64,000 nt of DNA. Source: Streptomyces plumbidurans (GTDB lineage Bacteria > Actinomycetota > Actinomycetes > Streptomycetales > Streptomycetaceae). Within the stretch, counting starts at the first letter, position 1. Each line of letters begins with the position of its first letter. The translations under genes and the position numbers were made by a program. Below are positions 44,487-52,054 of the stretch, piece after piece. The notes under the pieces are model-generated. The model was not told the origin of the DNA, ran no database searches, and was given only the letters and a program-made list of their open reading frames with translations. The stretch covers positions 1 to 64,000 of the forward strand of contig NZ_JAFJSY010000014.1 of the NCBI RefSeq assembly GCF_019857225.1, written 5' to 3'.

Positions 44487-44707
44487 ACCCCGACGACCCC
44501 CTGCTGCAGATCCTCGCGTGCCCGCTCGACAAGGGCTCGCTGCACCTTCTCCCGCCGGCCGGGCCGACGGACGACGAGGCCCTCTACAACCCGCGCCTGC
44601 ACCGCCGTTACCCGATCGTCGACGGCATCCCGCAACTGCTTCCGTCGTCCGGCGAGCAGGTGTCGGACGCCGAGCACGAGGTCCTGCTGGAGCGGATGGC
44701 CCGGTGA
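44483..44707 (+). CDS. Trm112-like small protein
   Basis: This 74-residue protein has the Trm112/UPF0434 pattern: LLQILACPLDKGSLHLLPP at the N-terminus and RRYPIVDGIPQLLPSSGE in the middle. Only one Cys (C13) is present, so a full zinc site is not formed. Trm112 proteins activate methyltransferases; its position directly before an FkbM methyltransferase (stop overlapping that start) and downstream of two others suggests such a partner role. ATGA overlap with the permease. Confidence 0.8.
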   Translation: MNPDDPLLQILACPLDKGSLHLLPPAGPTDDEALYNPRLHRRYPIVDGIPQLLPSSGEQVSDAEHEVLLERMAR

Positions 44708-45543
44708 TGTCCCGCACCCTGGCCGCCCGTCTGGCGCCGTACCTGCCCACCCGTCTGGTGGCCGCCACCGCCCGGGCCGTCTATCCGCGCTTCGAGCCCG
44801 AACTGGCCCGGCTGGCCGACCTGTGCCCGTCGGGCTGCGGCACCGCCGTGGACGTCGGCGGCTGGTACGGCCCGTGGACGCGGCGCCTGGCCCGACGGGC
44901 GCGCGACGTGGTCACCGTCGAACCGGTCCCGCATCTGGCCCGGCTGCTCGACTCCGCGAGCCCGTCGAACGTACGCGTCGTGCAGGCCGCCGCCTCGGAC
45001 CGCCCGGGCACGGCCCGCCTGTGGTTCCCGGCCGACGACTCCGGTGACCGTGGCGTGTCCTCCCTGGTCCGGCGCGACATCCACGCCCGCGCCCTGCACG
45101 TCCCCTGCGTCACCCTCGACGAACTCGGCCTGCGCGACGTCGACTTCATCAAGATCGACGTGGACGGCAGCGAGCTCGCGGTGCTGCGCGGCGCCACCGG
45201 ACTGCTGGCCCGCGACCGCCCGGCCCTGTTCGTGGAACTGGAGTCCCGTATCCAGCCGATCGCCCCCGTCGTCACCTATCTCTCCCTGCTCCGCTACGAC
45301 GGCTGGGTGCTGCCGGGCGCGACCTGGGTGCCGCTCGCGCGGTTCCCCCTGGAGGCGCACCAGGCCACCGCCTCGCACGTCGTCTCCCAGGGACTGCTGG
45401 GCCGCGTCCTGCCCTTCCGCCGCCATCCGCGCTACGTCAACTCCGTCCTGTTCCTCCCGGACGGGCGCCGCCCCGGCGGCGGGGCGGCCGGGCACGGCAT
45501 GGGCGACCATGGTTCCCATGCCGTCCGCCAAGCGCCCCGCTAG
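44707..45543 (+). CDS. FkbM-family methyltransferase
   Basis: This 278-residue protein has the SAM motif AVDVGGWYGPWTRRLARRA, acidic VVTVEPVPHLA, and the FkbM signature VDFIKIDVDGSELAVLRGATGLLARDRP followed by LFVELESR. FkbM enzymes O-methylate hydroxyls, often of sugars. ATG 44707 is used; a GTG three bases earlier is also possible. The last 30 residues are Gly/His-rich and overlap the next gene by 26 bp. Confidence 0.85.
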   Translation: MSRTLAARLAPYLPTRLVAATARAVYPRFEPELARLADLCPSGCGTAVDVGGWYGPWTRRLARRARDVVTVEPVPHLARLLDSASPSNVRVVQAAASDRPGTARLWFPADDSGDRGVSSLVRRDIHARALHVPCVTLDELGLRDVDFIKIDVDGSELAVLRGATGLLARDRPALFVELESRIQPIAPVVTYLSLLRYDGWVLPGATWVPLARFPLEAHQATASHVVSQGLLGRVLPFRRHPRYVNSVLFLPDGRRPGGGAAGHGMGDHGSHAVRQAPR

Positions 45544-46108
45544 CCCCTTCACCCCGCTCGACTTCCAGCTGGTCCTGCTGCGCCGCATGGCCGACCACAA
45601 TCCGGACCTGGTGGAGGACGCCCGGCACCGATTGGGCGTCTCCATCGCCGACATGAGGGAGGCCAACAAACGCTGGCAGGCGATGCTCCACTCCCCCCGC
45701 GGCCGCGCCGCCGCCTCCCGCTACCGCTCGATCCTCGGCACCCCCGAGACCACTCTTGCCCGCAAGGTGGGCGACCTGAACTGCGAGGCATGGCTCTTCC
45801 CCGTCCCCCTCTGGCCGGACCTCCGCTTCGAGGTGCTCCTCGCCCCGAACGGCGCCGTCTGGAACGAATGGCTCGTGCGCGCCCCCGGCGCCGAGGCCCC
45901 GCCCCTGCAAACCCTCGCCGACCTCACCCCCTGGTCCTGCACGGTCGACGAGGCAGCCCACGCCTTCACCCCCGCCCGCCCACTACAGGGCTCGGCACCC
46001 ACCCGCTGGGGCCTGGCCTTCACGGCCCCGGACGCGCAGGGGGTGCGGCGGGAGGTGGTCGCGGAATTCACCTGGGGGCTGCTCCAGCGCGTCGCGGTCA
46101 ACGGCTGA
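45518..46108 (+). CDS. Conserved hypothetical protein
   Basis: About 196 residues from ATG 45518; another in-frame ATG at 45509 is possible. The N-terminal half is helical (FQLVLLRRMADHNPDLVEDARHRLGVSIADMREANKRWQAML). The C-terminal half has alternating strands (EAWLFPVPLWPDLRFEVLLAPNGAVWNEWLVRAPGAE) and ends RREVVAEFTWGLLQRVAVNG. No catalytic motif stands out and I do not recognise a family. It overlaps the FkbM gene by 26 bp. Its 3' end is the source or relative of the degenerate tandem array that follows. Confidence 0.65.
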   Translation: MPSAKRPASPFTPLDFQLVLLRRMADHNPDLVEDARHRLGVSIADMREANKRWQAMLHSPRGRAAASRYRSILGTPETTLARKVGDLNCEAWLFPVPLWPDLRFEVLLAPNGAVWNEWLVRAPGAEAPPLQTLADLTPWSCTVDEAAHAFTPARPLQGSAPTRWGLAFTAPDAQGVRREVVAEFTWGLLQRVAVNG

Positions 46109-46675
46109 ACCGGGTGGGCGGGGCGGGTATTTGGGTAGCCCATTCGGCCCGACTTGCCGCGCTTGAGGCGCGCCGCGCCCGGACCGCGCGGTCCCGTACG
46201 GGCGGCCGGTGCGCGCCCCGGGCGCCGGGGCGCCGGGGCCCGAGCCTGAGCACCGCCCCGCATTCACGCCCCGGACGCGCGGGGGTTACGGCGTCAGGTG
46301 GTCGCGGAGTTCCCGGGAGGCTGCTCCAGCGCGTCGCGGTCAACGGCTGAACCGGGTGGGCCGGGCGAGTATCGGGCAGCCCGTTCGGCCCGACTTGCCG
46401 CGCTTGAGGCGCGCCGCGCCCGGACGGCGCGGTCGGGAACGCGTGGCTCGCGTGCGCGCCGGGCGTCGGAGGCCCGGGCCTGAAGACCCGCCTCGCGTCC
46501 ACGGCCCCGGACGCGCCGACCTGCGACACTTCGAGGGGCTCCCCGCACGGGCGGCGCCGTCCCGTACGAGCGGCCGGTGCGCGCCCCGGGCGCAGAAGGC
46601 CCGGACCCGAGAACCGCCCCGCGTTCACCTCCGGGCTGCTTCAGCGCACCTCCGTCAACGGCTGAACCAGGTGGC
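46079..46675. repeat. Degenerate tandem array derived from a gene end
   Basis: A 40-bp block starting CTGCTCCAGCGCGTCGCGGT is identical at 46079-46118 (the end of the hypothetical gene) and 46321-46360, 242 bp apart. A poorer copy lies at about 46636-46675. A 42-bp block starting TTCGGCCCGACTTGCCGCGC is identical at 46143-46184 and 46384-46425. A third block (GCGGCCGGTGCGCGCCCCGG) recurs near 46200 and 46570. The second copy again encodes LLQRVAVNG and a stop. The last copy forms the 3' end of the opposite-strand FAD monooxygenase (TWFSR). I see no intact gene in 46109-46654. Confidence 0.75.
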
Positions 46676-48172
46676 CAGGGCGGTTTCCAGGTCCTCGTCC
46701 GCCCGCTCCTCGGCATCGGAGTCGGCTGCAACTCCCGCTCCCGCCCCGGCTCCTGCTCCGGACGCCCAAGCGATCGCCCCGTCCGGGCGTACCAGTACGG
46801 CGTCGAGGCCGTCGTAGGCGAGCGTGTCGATCTGGACCAGTTCGACGCGGCGCCGCCAGGCTTCCGCCGGGCGCACGTCCGGTGTCAGGAGGACGGGGCG
46901 TCCCTCTCGGGTGTGGTCGCTCAGGCGTTCCTCGCGCTCGCCGGTCCTGATGGTCAGGTCGGGGCAGTGGCGGCCGGTGAGGGAGTGGGTGCTCGGGTAG
47001 GGGAAGTCGTAGGTGTCGCCGAGTCCGGACAGCATGCGGCCGAGGTGGCGGTTGACCTCGGGCAGGTCCATCAGGTCGGAGAAGACGTCGCGCAGGGCGT
47101 CGGTGTGCGGGCCGGGGGCCAGCAGCGCGGACTGGGCGCGGGTGTTGTGCAGGACGCGGGCGCCGGCCGGGTGGCGTTCGGCGGTGTAGCTGTCGAGCAG
47201 GCCGGGCGGCGCGTCGCCGCGCACCTCTGCGGCCAGTTTCCAGCCGAGGTTGACGGCGTCCATCAGGCCGAGGTTGAGGCCCTGGCCGCCCATGGGCGAG
47301 TGGACGTGGGCGGCGTCCCCGGCGAGCAGGACGCGGCCCTGGCGGTAGGTCGCGGCCTGCCGGGCGTGGTCGCCGAAGCGGAGCGTCTCCCCGGTGACGG
47401 CGACCTCGATGTCGACCCCGGTGATCCTGCGGACGCTGTCCTGGAGTTCCTTCGCGGTCAGCGGGGCGTCGCGTTCCTCGGGGGCGTCACCGAAGAAGTC
47501 GAAGGTGGCGAGCATGCCGTTGCCGTAGTAGAGGATGCCGCGGGGCTGCCGCCCCGGTGGCGGGAGCTGCTCCGCGCCCTTGAGGATCTCGGCCTGGGCG
47601 CGGCGGGCGGTCATGATCGGGGCCGTGCCCGGGAAGGCGAACTCCGTCAGCCGGCGCACCGTGCTGCGCCCGCCGTCGCAGCCGACGGCGTAGGCGGCAC
47701 GCAACCGCTGCTCGCCCTGCGGGACGGCTACGGTCACCGTCACCCCGTCCGCGTCCTGCACGAGCCCGGTGACCGTGTGCTCACGGCGGACCTCGACGCC
47801 GAGCCCGCTCGCGTACGCGCCGAGCAGGGCCTCCAGGTCCGGCTGCCAGATGTACACGCTCTGCCGCTCGGGCTCCTCCTGGAGTGCCTGGTCGAGCTTG
47901 AAGATCGAGGAGAAGTGGCCCTTCTCGCTGCCGTGGTCCCGGGCCTTGTCGGCGGCTCCCGCGCCGCCGTGCGCGGCCAGCCGCTCACCGAGGCCCCGGC
48001 GGACCAGCGCCTCGGCGGCCAACGGCCCGACACTGCGGGCCTTGTGCTGCGGCGACGGGGCGGCGAGCTTTTCGAGGACCAGCGGGGTCGCGCCCGCGAG
48101 GCGCAGTTCGGCCGCGAGCAGGAGTCCTACGGGGCCCGCTCCGACCACGATCACGTCGGCGTCGTGGGTCAT
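46655..48172 (-). CDS. FAD-dependent aromatic monooxygenase (class A)
   Basis: This 505-residue PHBH-fold enzyme shows ADVIVVGAGPVGLLLAAELRLAG with VLEK, the DG motif AVGCDGGRSTVRRL, and the second FAD motif GRVLLAGDAAHVHSPMGGQGLNLGLMDAVNLGWKLA. It resembles rifampicin monooxygenase and polyketide hydroxylases, so hydroxylation or inactivation of an aromatic compound is likely. ATG 48172 lies seven bases after AAGGAGG; a GTG six bases earlier would be too close to that site. A Gly-Ala repeat (GAGAGAGAG) precedes the C-terminus. It is divergent from a TetR gene and one operator overlaps its ribosome site. The final codons lie in the tandem array. Confidence 0.88.
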   Translation of the reverse strand: MTHDADVIVVGAGPVGLLLAAELRLAGATPLVLEKLAAPSPQHKARSVGPLAAEALVRRGLGERLAAHGGAGAADKARDHGSEKGHFSSIFKLDQALQEEPERQSVYIWQPDLEALLGAYASGLGVEVRREHTVTGLVQDADGVTVTVAVPQGEQRLRAAYAVGCDGGRSTVRRLTEFAFPGTAPIMTARRAQAEILKGAEQLPPPGRQPRGILYYGNGMLATFDFFGDAPEERDAPLTAKELQDSVRRITGVDIEVAVTGETLRFGDHARQAATYRQGRVLLAGDAAHVHSPMGGQGLNLGLMDAVNLGWKLAAEVRGDAPPGLLDSYTAERHPAGARVLHNTRAQSALLAPGPHTDALRDVFSDLMDLPEVNRHLGRMLSGLGDTYDFPYPSTHSLTGRHCPDLTIRTGEREERLSDHTREGRPVLLTPDVRPAEAWRRRVELVQIDTLAYDGLDAVLVRPDGAIAWASGAGAGAGAGVAADSDAEERADEDLETALATWFSR

Positions 48173-48183
48173 GCCCACCCCTC

Positions 48184-48197
48184 CTTAACAAGTTAAG
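48184..48197. promoter_or_regulatory. TetR operator O1, CTTAACAAGTTAAG
   Basis: CTTAAC-AA-GTTAAG is an inverted repeat adjoining the monooxygenase ribosome binding site. It is the reverse complement of the core of O2, 25 bp away. Binding here should block translation-region transcription of the monooxygenase. Confidence 0.65.
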
Positions 48198-48214
48198 TGC
48201 ACCCTCAACGCTTT

Positions 48215-48230
48215 CCTTAACTTGTTAAGG
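48215..48230. promoter_or_regulatory. TetR operator O2, CCTTAACTTGTTAAGG
   Basis: A 16-bp inverted repeat with 7-bp arms (CCTTAAC / GTTAAGG) between the divergent monooxygenase and TetR genes. Together with O1 it most likely forms the autoregulatory operator pair for the TetR protein. Confidence 0.7.
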
Positions 48231-48300
48231 TGTCAAGCCAGAACATCGGAAAGCAGACACCGCACGAGAACGTCACCCCGCGGGGAAGGACCCGAATCGC

Positions 48301-48960
48301 TTGCCCATCGACAAGCACCACGCCGCCCGCACCGCCCTGCGGCTGCTCGACGCCGAGGGGCTGGAGAAGCTGACCGTGCGTCGGCTGGCCCGCGAACTCG
48401 GCGTCCAGGCCCCCGCGTTGTACTGGCACTTCGCCAACAAGCGCGCCCTGCTGGACCAGATGACGGACGCGATGCTGGCGCCCGCCGCCGCACGCCTGGG
48501 CCACCCCGGCCCCGGTCAGCCCTGGTGGGAGTGGCTGGAGGAGACCCTCGGCGGTCTGCGCCGCGCCCTGCTCGCGCACCGGGACGGCGCCTCGGTCGCC
48601 TCCGGTGCCGATCTGCGCCGGGCCCATGCGCTCGGCCTGCACGCCGAACGCATCACCGAGGTGCTCCACGCATCGGGCTTCTCGCTCGCCGACGCCTCGC
48701 GCGCGGCCGGGGCGTCGATCCACTTCCTCGTCGGCCGCGTGGTCGAGGAGCAGACCCGGCCCGATCCGGAGGCCGAGCGGGCCGTCCTCGACGCCGCGGA
48801 CTTCCCGTTCCCCTTCATGGCCCGCTCGATGCGCGAACGCCACGCGTCCGCCGCCTCCCCGGACGACGACTTCCGCTACGCCCTGTCGATCGTCCTCACG
48901 GGCCTACGGACCCTGCGCCCGGGCTCGACCACCGCGCCGCCGCCAGAATCGCGTCCCTGA
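48301..48960 (+). CDS. TetR-family repressor with TetR_C-type ligand domain
   Basis: This 219-residue protein has the TetR helix-turn-helix LTVRRLARELGVQAPALYWHFANKRALLDQM at residues 22-52. The LYWHF form and the C-terminal domain (WWEWLEETLGGLRRALLAHRDGA) match the TetR(D)/drug-sensing class. The start appears to be TTG 48301, ten bases after GGGGAAGGA. It is divergent from the monooxygenase with two CTTAAC-type operators between, so it probably represses both until an aromatic ligand binds. Its 3' end overlaps the ATP-grasp gene on the other strand by 65 bp. Confidence 0.88.
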   Translation: MPIDKHHAARTALRLLDAEGLEKLTVRRLARELGVQAPALYWHFANKRALLDQMTDAMLAPAAARLGHPGPGQPWWEWLEETLGGLRRALLAHRDGASVASGADLRRAHALGLHAERITEVLHASGFSLADASRAAGASIHFLVGRVVEEQTRPDPEAERAVLDAADFPFPFMARSMRERHASAASPDDDFRYALSIVLTGLRTLRPGSTTAPPPESRP

Positions 48961-49798
48961 CCACGGCCAGCGACCCGGGGTGCAGATCGAGGAACAGGTT
49001 CGGCTCGACGAGTTCCAGCTCCATCAGCAGCGGCCGCCCGTCCTCCCCGTCGACCACGTCCACGCGCGCGTACAGCAGCTCGGGCGCGTCCGGCACGGCG
49101 GCCAACGCCCGCTCGGCGAGGGCGAGTTCGGCCGGGGTCGGCGTCCACGGGACCAGGTCCGGGTGGGCCACCTTGGCGGCGTCGTACGCGGTGCCCGGCG
49201 CCAGCACGGCACCCTTGCGGCCCGCGTGCAGGAACCGTCCGCCGAAGAACTGCAGCGCCCGCTCCCCGCTGACGTCGATGCCATTCAGATACGGCTGCAC
49301 CATCGCGGTCAGCCCCTCCTCGTGCATGCGCGCGAGGTGCCGTAGCGCCGTGTCGTGGTCGTCCGGCGTGTAGCGGGCGGCGTAGCGGGCGCCCGCGCCC
49401 GAGGCCGGTTTGACGACGTACTCGCGGTCGGTGGGCAGCTCGGGGGTGTCCCCGGGCGCGAGATACCGGGTCGGTACGACGGGCACGCCCGCCGCGGCCA
49501 GATCGCCGAGGTAGCGCTTGTCGGTGTTCCAGCGCACGACCTCGGCCGGGTTGGCGAGCCGGGTGAGCCCGGCGACCTTCCGCGCCCAGGCCACGAACTC
49601 GCCCGCCCGCCAGCTGTAGTCCCAGGTCGACCGGATGACGACCAGGTCGAAGGCGCCCCAGTCCGTGCCGGGGTCGTCCCAGGCCACGGCCACCGCCTCG
49701 GCCCCGGCCTCCCGCAGCGCCCGCACCAGCCCGGGAAGGTCGCGGTCCTTGCTGGGCTGCGCACCGGGGTCGTAGGTGGCGAGGGCGACTCGGGGCAC
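48896..49798 (-). CDS. ATP-grasp ligase-like protein
   Basis: This 300-residue protein from GTG 49798 (GGAG seven bases upstream) opens PRVALATYDPGAQPSKDRDLPGLVRAL. Its ATP-grasp features include REYVVKPASGAGARYAARYTP for nucleotide binding and LLMELELVEPNLFLDLHPGSLAVV with the Mg-binding Glu/Asn. RimK/GshB-like enzymes couple a carboxylate to an amine or thiol, but the substrate is unknown. The frame continues far upstream of this GTG without coding character, so I chose the GTG with a ribosome site. It is divergent from the MerR-PP2C gene and overlaps the TetR gene tail to tail. Confidence 0.82.
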   Translation of the reverse strand: MPRVALATYDPGAQPSKDRDLPGLVRALREAGAEAVAVAWDDPGTDWGAFDLVVIRSTWDYSWRAGEFVAWARKVAGLTRLANPAEVVRWNTDKRYLGDLAAAGVPVVPTRYLAPGDTPELPTDREYVVKPASGAGARYAARYTPDDHDTALRHLARMHEEGLTAMVQPYLNGIDVSGERALQFFGGRFLHAGRKGAVLAPGTAYDAAKVAHPDLVPWTPTPAELALAERALAAVPDAPELLYARVDVVDGEDGRPLLMELELVEPNLFLDLHPGSLAVVRDAILAAARWSSPGAGSVGP

Positions 49799-49878
49799 GA
49801 GGGTCTCCAGTTCGTACGTCCTGCGGCGGCGGATCGCCTCGCAGGCTAACCGGACCGCCCGCAACCGAGGCAACCGGT

Positions 49879-49909
49879 TTGACCTTCCCCTTCGGTGAAG
49901 GCCCAGCAT
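49879..49909 (+). promoter_or_regulatory. MerR-type promoter with 19-bp spacer and operator
   Basis: TTGACC (49879-49884) and CAGCAT (49904-49909) are 19 bp apart. The spacer holds a dyad with CCTTCC on the left and GAAGGC on the right. Overlong spacers filled by a dyad are the signature of MerR-controlled promoters, in which the activator twists DNA to realign the elements. The MerR-PP2C start codon follows 30 bp later, suggesting autoregulation. Confidence 0.7.
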
Positions 49910-49939
49910 CGGTGCCTGGAACACGGGGAGGACTGCCGG

Positions 49940-51001
49940 ATGGCCAAGGACATGCTGACGATCGGTGCCTTCGCACGGGCCTGCCGGCTGTCGCCGAAGG
50001 CGCTGCGCCTGTACGACGAGCTGGACCTGCTGCGCCCGGCCCGCGTCGACCCGCACTCCGGCTACCGCTACTACTCGGCGGCGCAGCTGGAGCGGGCCCG
50101 GCTGGTGGCCTGGCTGCGACGGCTCGGCATGCCGCTGGCCCGCATCCGCGAGGTCTGCGCCCTCGAACCCGCGGACGCCGCCCGGGAGATCCGGGCGTAC
50201 TGGTCGCGGGTAGAGGCGGAGACGGCGGTACGGCGGGATCTCGCCGCGTTCCTCGTGGAGCACCTGATGGACGACCCGAGGAAGGACACCACCATGCTGG
50301 AACTGCGCTACTTCGCCCACTCGGACCGCGGCCTGGTCCGCCCCGCCAACCAGGACACGGCCTACGCGGGCACACGGCTGCTCGCGGTCGCCGACGGATT
50401 CGGCCCGGCGGGCGCGCCCGCGAGCAGCGCGGCGGTCGAGGCGCTGCGGGTCCTGGACACCGAGGAACTGCCGGCCGGGGACGTCCTCAACGTCCTGGAG
50501 GACGCCGTACGGGGCGCGACCGAGGCGGTGCGGGACGCGACGGACGGCTCGGGCGACGACGGTACGACCCTGACGGCCCTGCTGTGGACGGGCTCCCGGC
50601 TCGCGCTGGTGCACATCGGCGACTACCGTGCCTATCTGCTGCGCGAGGGGGCCCTGTTCCGCATCACGCACGACCACACGATGGTCCAGTCGATGATCGA
50701 CGAGGGCCGGCTGACCCCGGAGGAGGCCACCGCCCACCCCCAACGCACCCTGCTCCTCAAGGCACTCGGCACCGCCGCACCGGAACTACGCCTGCACGAC
50801 ACGGCCCCCGGCGACCGCTACCTCCTGTGCTCCGACGGCCTGAGCCGTGTCGTCCCCGACGCCCGCATCCGCACCGTCCTCACCTCGGCCGCGAGCCCCG
50901 ACGAGGCGACCCGCACCCTGATCGCCGAGGCGAACACCGCGGGCGGCCCGGACAACGTGAGCTGCGTGGTGGCGGACGTGGTGGAGACGGACGGCCGCTG
51001 A
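49940..51001 (+). CDS. MerR regulator fused to a PP2C-type protein phosphatase
   Basis: This 353-residue protein begins with a MerR DNA-binding domain: LTIGAFARACRLSPKALRLYDELDLLRPARVDPHSGYRYYS and a dimerisation helix to about residue 110. Residues 118-353 are a PP2C phosphatase: HSDRGLVRPANQDTAY, LLAVADGFG, DDGTTLTALLW, LVHIGDYRAYLLREG, YLLCSDGLSRVV and GPDNVSCVV, retaining the metal-binding Asp residues. Usually MerR effector domains bind small ligands; here a Ser/Thr phosphatase occupies that place. ATG 49940 follows GGGGAGGA by eight bases. It may respond to phosphoproteins or Mn/Mg. The promoter upstream has the MerR geometry. Confidence 0.85.
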   Translation: MAKDMLTIGAFARACRLSPKALRLYDELDLLRPARVDPHSGYRYYSAAQLERARLVAWLRRLGMPLARIREVCALEPADAAREIRAYWSRVEAETAVRRDLAAFLVEHLMDDPRKDTTMLELRYFAHSDRGLVRPANQDTAYAGTRLLAVADGFGPAGAPASSAAVEALRVLDTEELPAGDVLNVLEDAVRGATEAVRDATDGSGDDGTTLTALLWTGSRLALVHIGDYRAYLLREGALFRITHDHTMVQSMIDEGRLTPEEATAHPQRTLLLKALGTAAPELRLHDTAPGDRYLLCSDGLSRVVPDARIRTVLTSAASPDEATRTLIAEANTAGGPDNVSCVVADVVETDGR

Positions 51002-51002
51002 G

Positions 51003-51791
51003 CTACGGCGCCTCGGGCCCGTTCTGCACCTCGGGCCCGTTCTGCGCCTCGGGCTCGACCTGCGTCTCGGACTCCCCCTGCGTCTCCTGTTCGGTCTCCG
51101 GTTCCCAGTCCAGCAGCCGCACCTTCGCCACCGTACGGACATGGCGGCGCATGGCGGCCGCCGCCCGGGTGGGGCGGCGGTCGGCGATGGCGTCGAGGAT
51201 GGCGCGGTGCTGGGCCAGGGAACGGGTGGGGCGCCCCGGCTGGCGCAGGGACTCGGTGCGGCTCTCGGCGATCTGGTCGGAGATGGAGCGCATGAACTCG
51301 GCGAGCAGGCTGCTGTGCGCGGCCGCGGTCACCGCCGCGTGGAACAGCCGGTCCCCCTCGACACCGTGGTGGCCTTCGCGCATCTCCCGCGCCATGTGGT
51401 CGAGAGCCCGCCGCATCGCGTCGAGGTCCTCGTCGGTACGGCGTTCGGCGGCCAGTTCGGCGAGCTTGGTCTCCAGGGCCTCGCGGGCTTCGAGCACGTC
51501 GGGCAGCCGGCGCCGGCGCTCGACCATCTTCTCCACGGGCTCGACGTCGAGGCTGTCGCGGACCAGATAGGTGCCGCCACCGTGCCGCGCCTCGACCAGG
51601 CCCTGGACCTCCAGGACCACGATCGCCTGCTTCACCGAGGCCCTGCTGACGCCGAGCCGCTGGGCCAGGTCACGCTCGGGCGGGAGACGGTCGCCGGCCC
51701 GCAGGCCGCTCTCGGTGACGTACTGGCGCAACCGGTCGAGCACCTGCTCGTACAGGCGCTGTTTGGTCATGGGGCGCAGGGCGTCGGTCAC
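51003..51791 (-). CDS. FadR-type GntR regulator of the malonate module
   Basis: This 262-residue protein has an N-terminal GntR winged helix (RLYEQVLDRLRQYVTESGLRAGDRLPPERDLAQRLGVSRASVKQAIVVLEVQGLV) and an FCD ligand domain with the metal-binding Asp/His pattern (DRLFHAAVTAAAHSSLL, LAQHRAILDAIADR). The acidic tail (EPETEQETQGESETQ) is unusual. GTG 51791 has GAGGGGGAG upstream; ATG 51770 is an alternative. It is divergent from the carrier gene and two matched operators lie between them. It presumably senses malonate or malonyl-CoA, like MatR, but this is inference. Confidence 0.85.
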   Translation of the reverse strand: MTDALRPMTKQRLYEQVLDRLRQYVTESGLRAGDRLPPERDLAQRLGVSRASVKQAIVVLEVQGLVEARHGGGTYLVRDSLDVEPVEKMVERRRRLPDVLEAREALETKLAELAAERRTDEDLDAMRRALDHMAREMREGHHGVEGDRLFHAAVTAAAHSSLLAEFMRSISDQIAESRTESLRQPGRPTRSLAQHRAILDAIADRRPTRAAAAMRRHVRTVAKVRLLDWEPETEQETQGESETQVEPEAQNGPEVQNGPEAP

Positions 51792-51829
51792 GGGCTCCCC
51801 CTCTCGTCGGGAGACTAGCACCGCGCCCC

Positions 51830-51852
51830 GAAGTGGCCGAGTGGATGAACCA
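51830..51852 (-). promoter_or_regulatory. GntR operator copy 1 (minus orientation)
   Basis: On the minus strand the 23-bp site begins TGGTTCATCCA and ends CCACTTC. It agrees with copy 2 (51930-51952, plus strand) at 18 of 23 positions. It lies 39 bp before the regulator's start, fitting autoregulation. Confidence 0.6.
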
Positions 51853-51929
51853 ATTCTTTGCGCGACCCCTTGACGCACCCGTCTCGCGCCCGCACGCTAA
51901 CCAGCCAACGCCCCGAACCAGCCCCGAAG

Positions 51930-51952
51930 TGGTTCAGCCAATTGACCACTTG
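51930..51952 (+). promoter_or_regulatory. GntR operator copy 2 (plus orientation)
   Basis: The site begins TGGTTCAGCCA and ends CCACTTG, and is part of a 25-bp imperfect palindrome (AAGTGG at 51927-51932, CCACTT at 51946-51951). It lies exactly 100 bp from copy 1 in the opposite orientation and about 100 bp before the carrier start. Confidence 0.6.
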
Positions 51953-52054
51953 GGCATATGCCCCGCCCGCACGTCCGCCCGCACGTCCGCCCGCACTTCC
52001 GCCCTCCCCCACTCCCCCCAACCGCTCGACAGGGACCCAAGACGGGAGCCCCGT

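Noticed and set aside
46109..46654. Several short open frames in the tandem-repeat region
   Set aside because: They are Arg/Ala/Gly-rich, differ between copies and lack ribosome sites; they are by-products of the repeated gene end.
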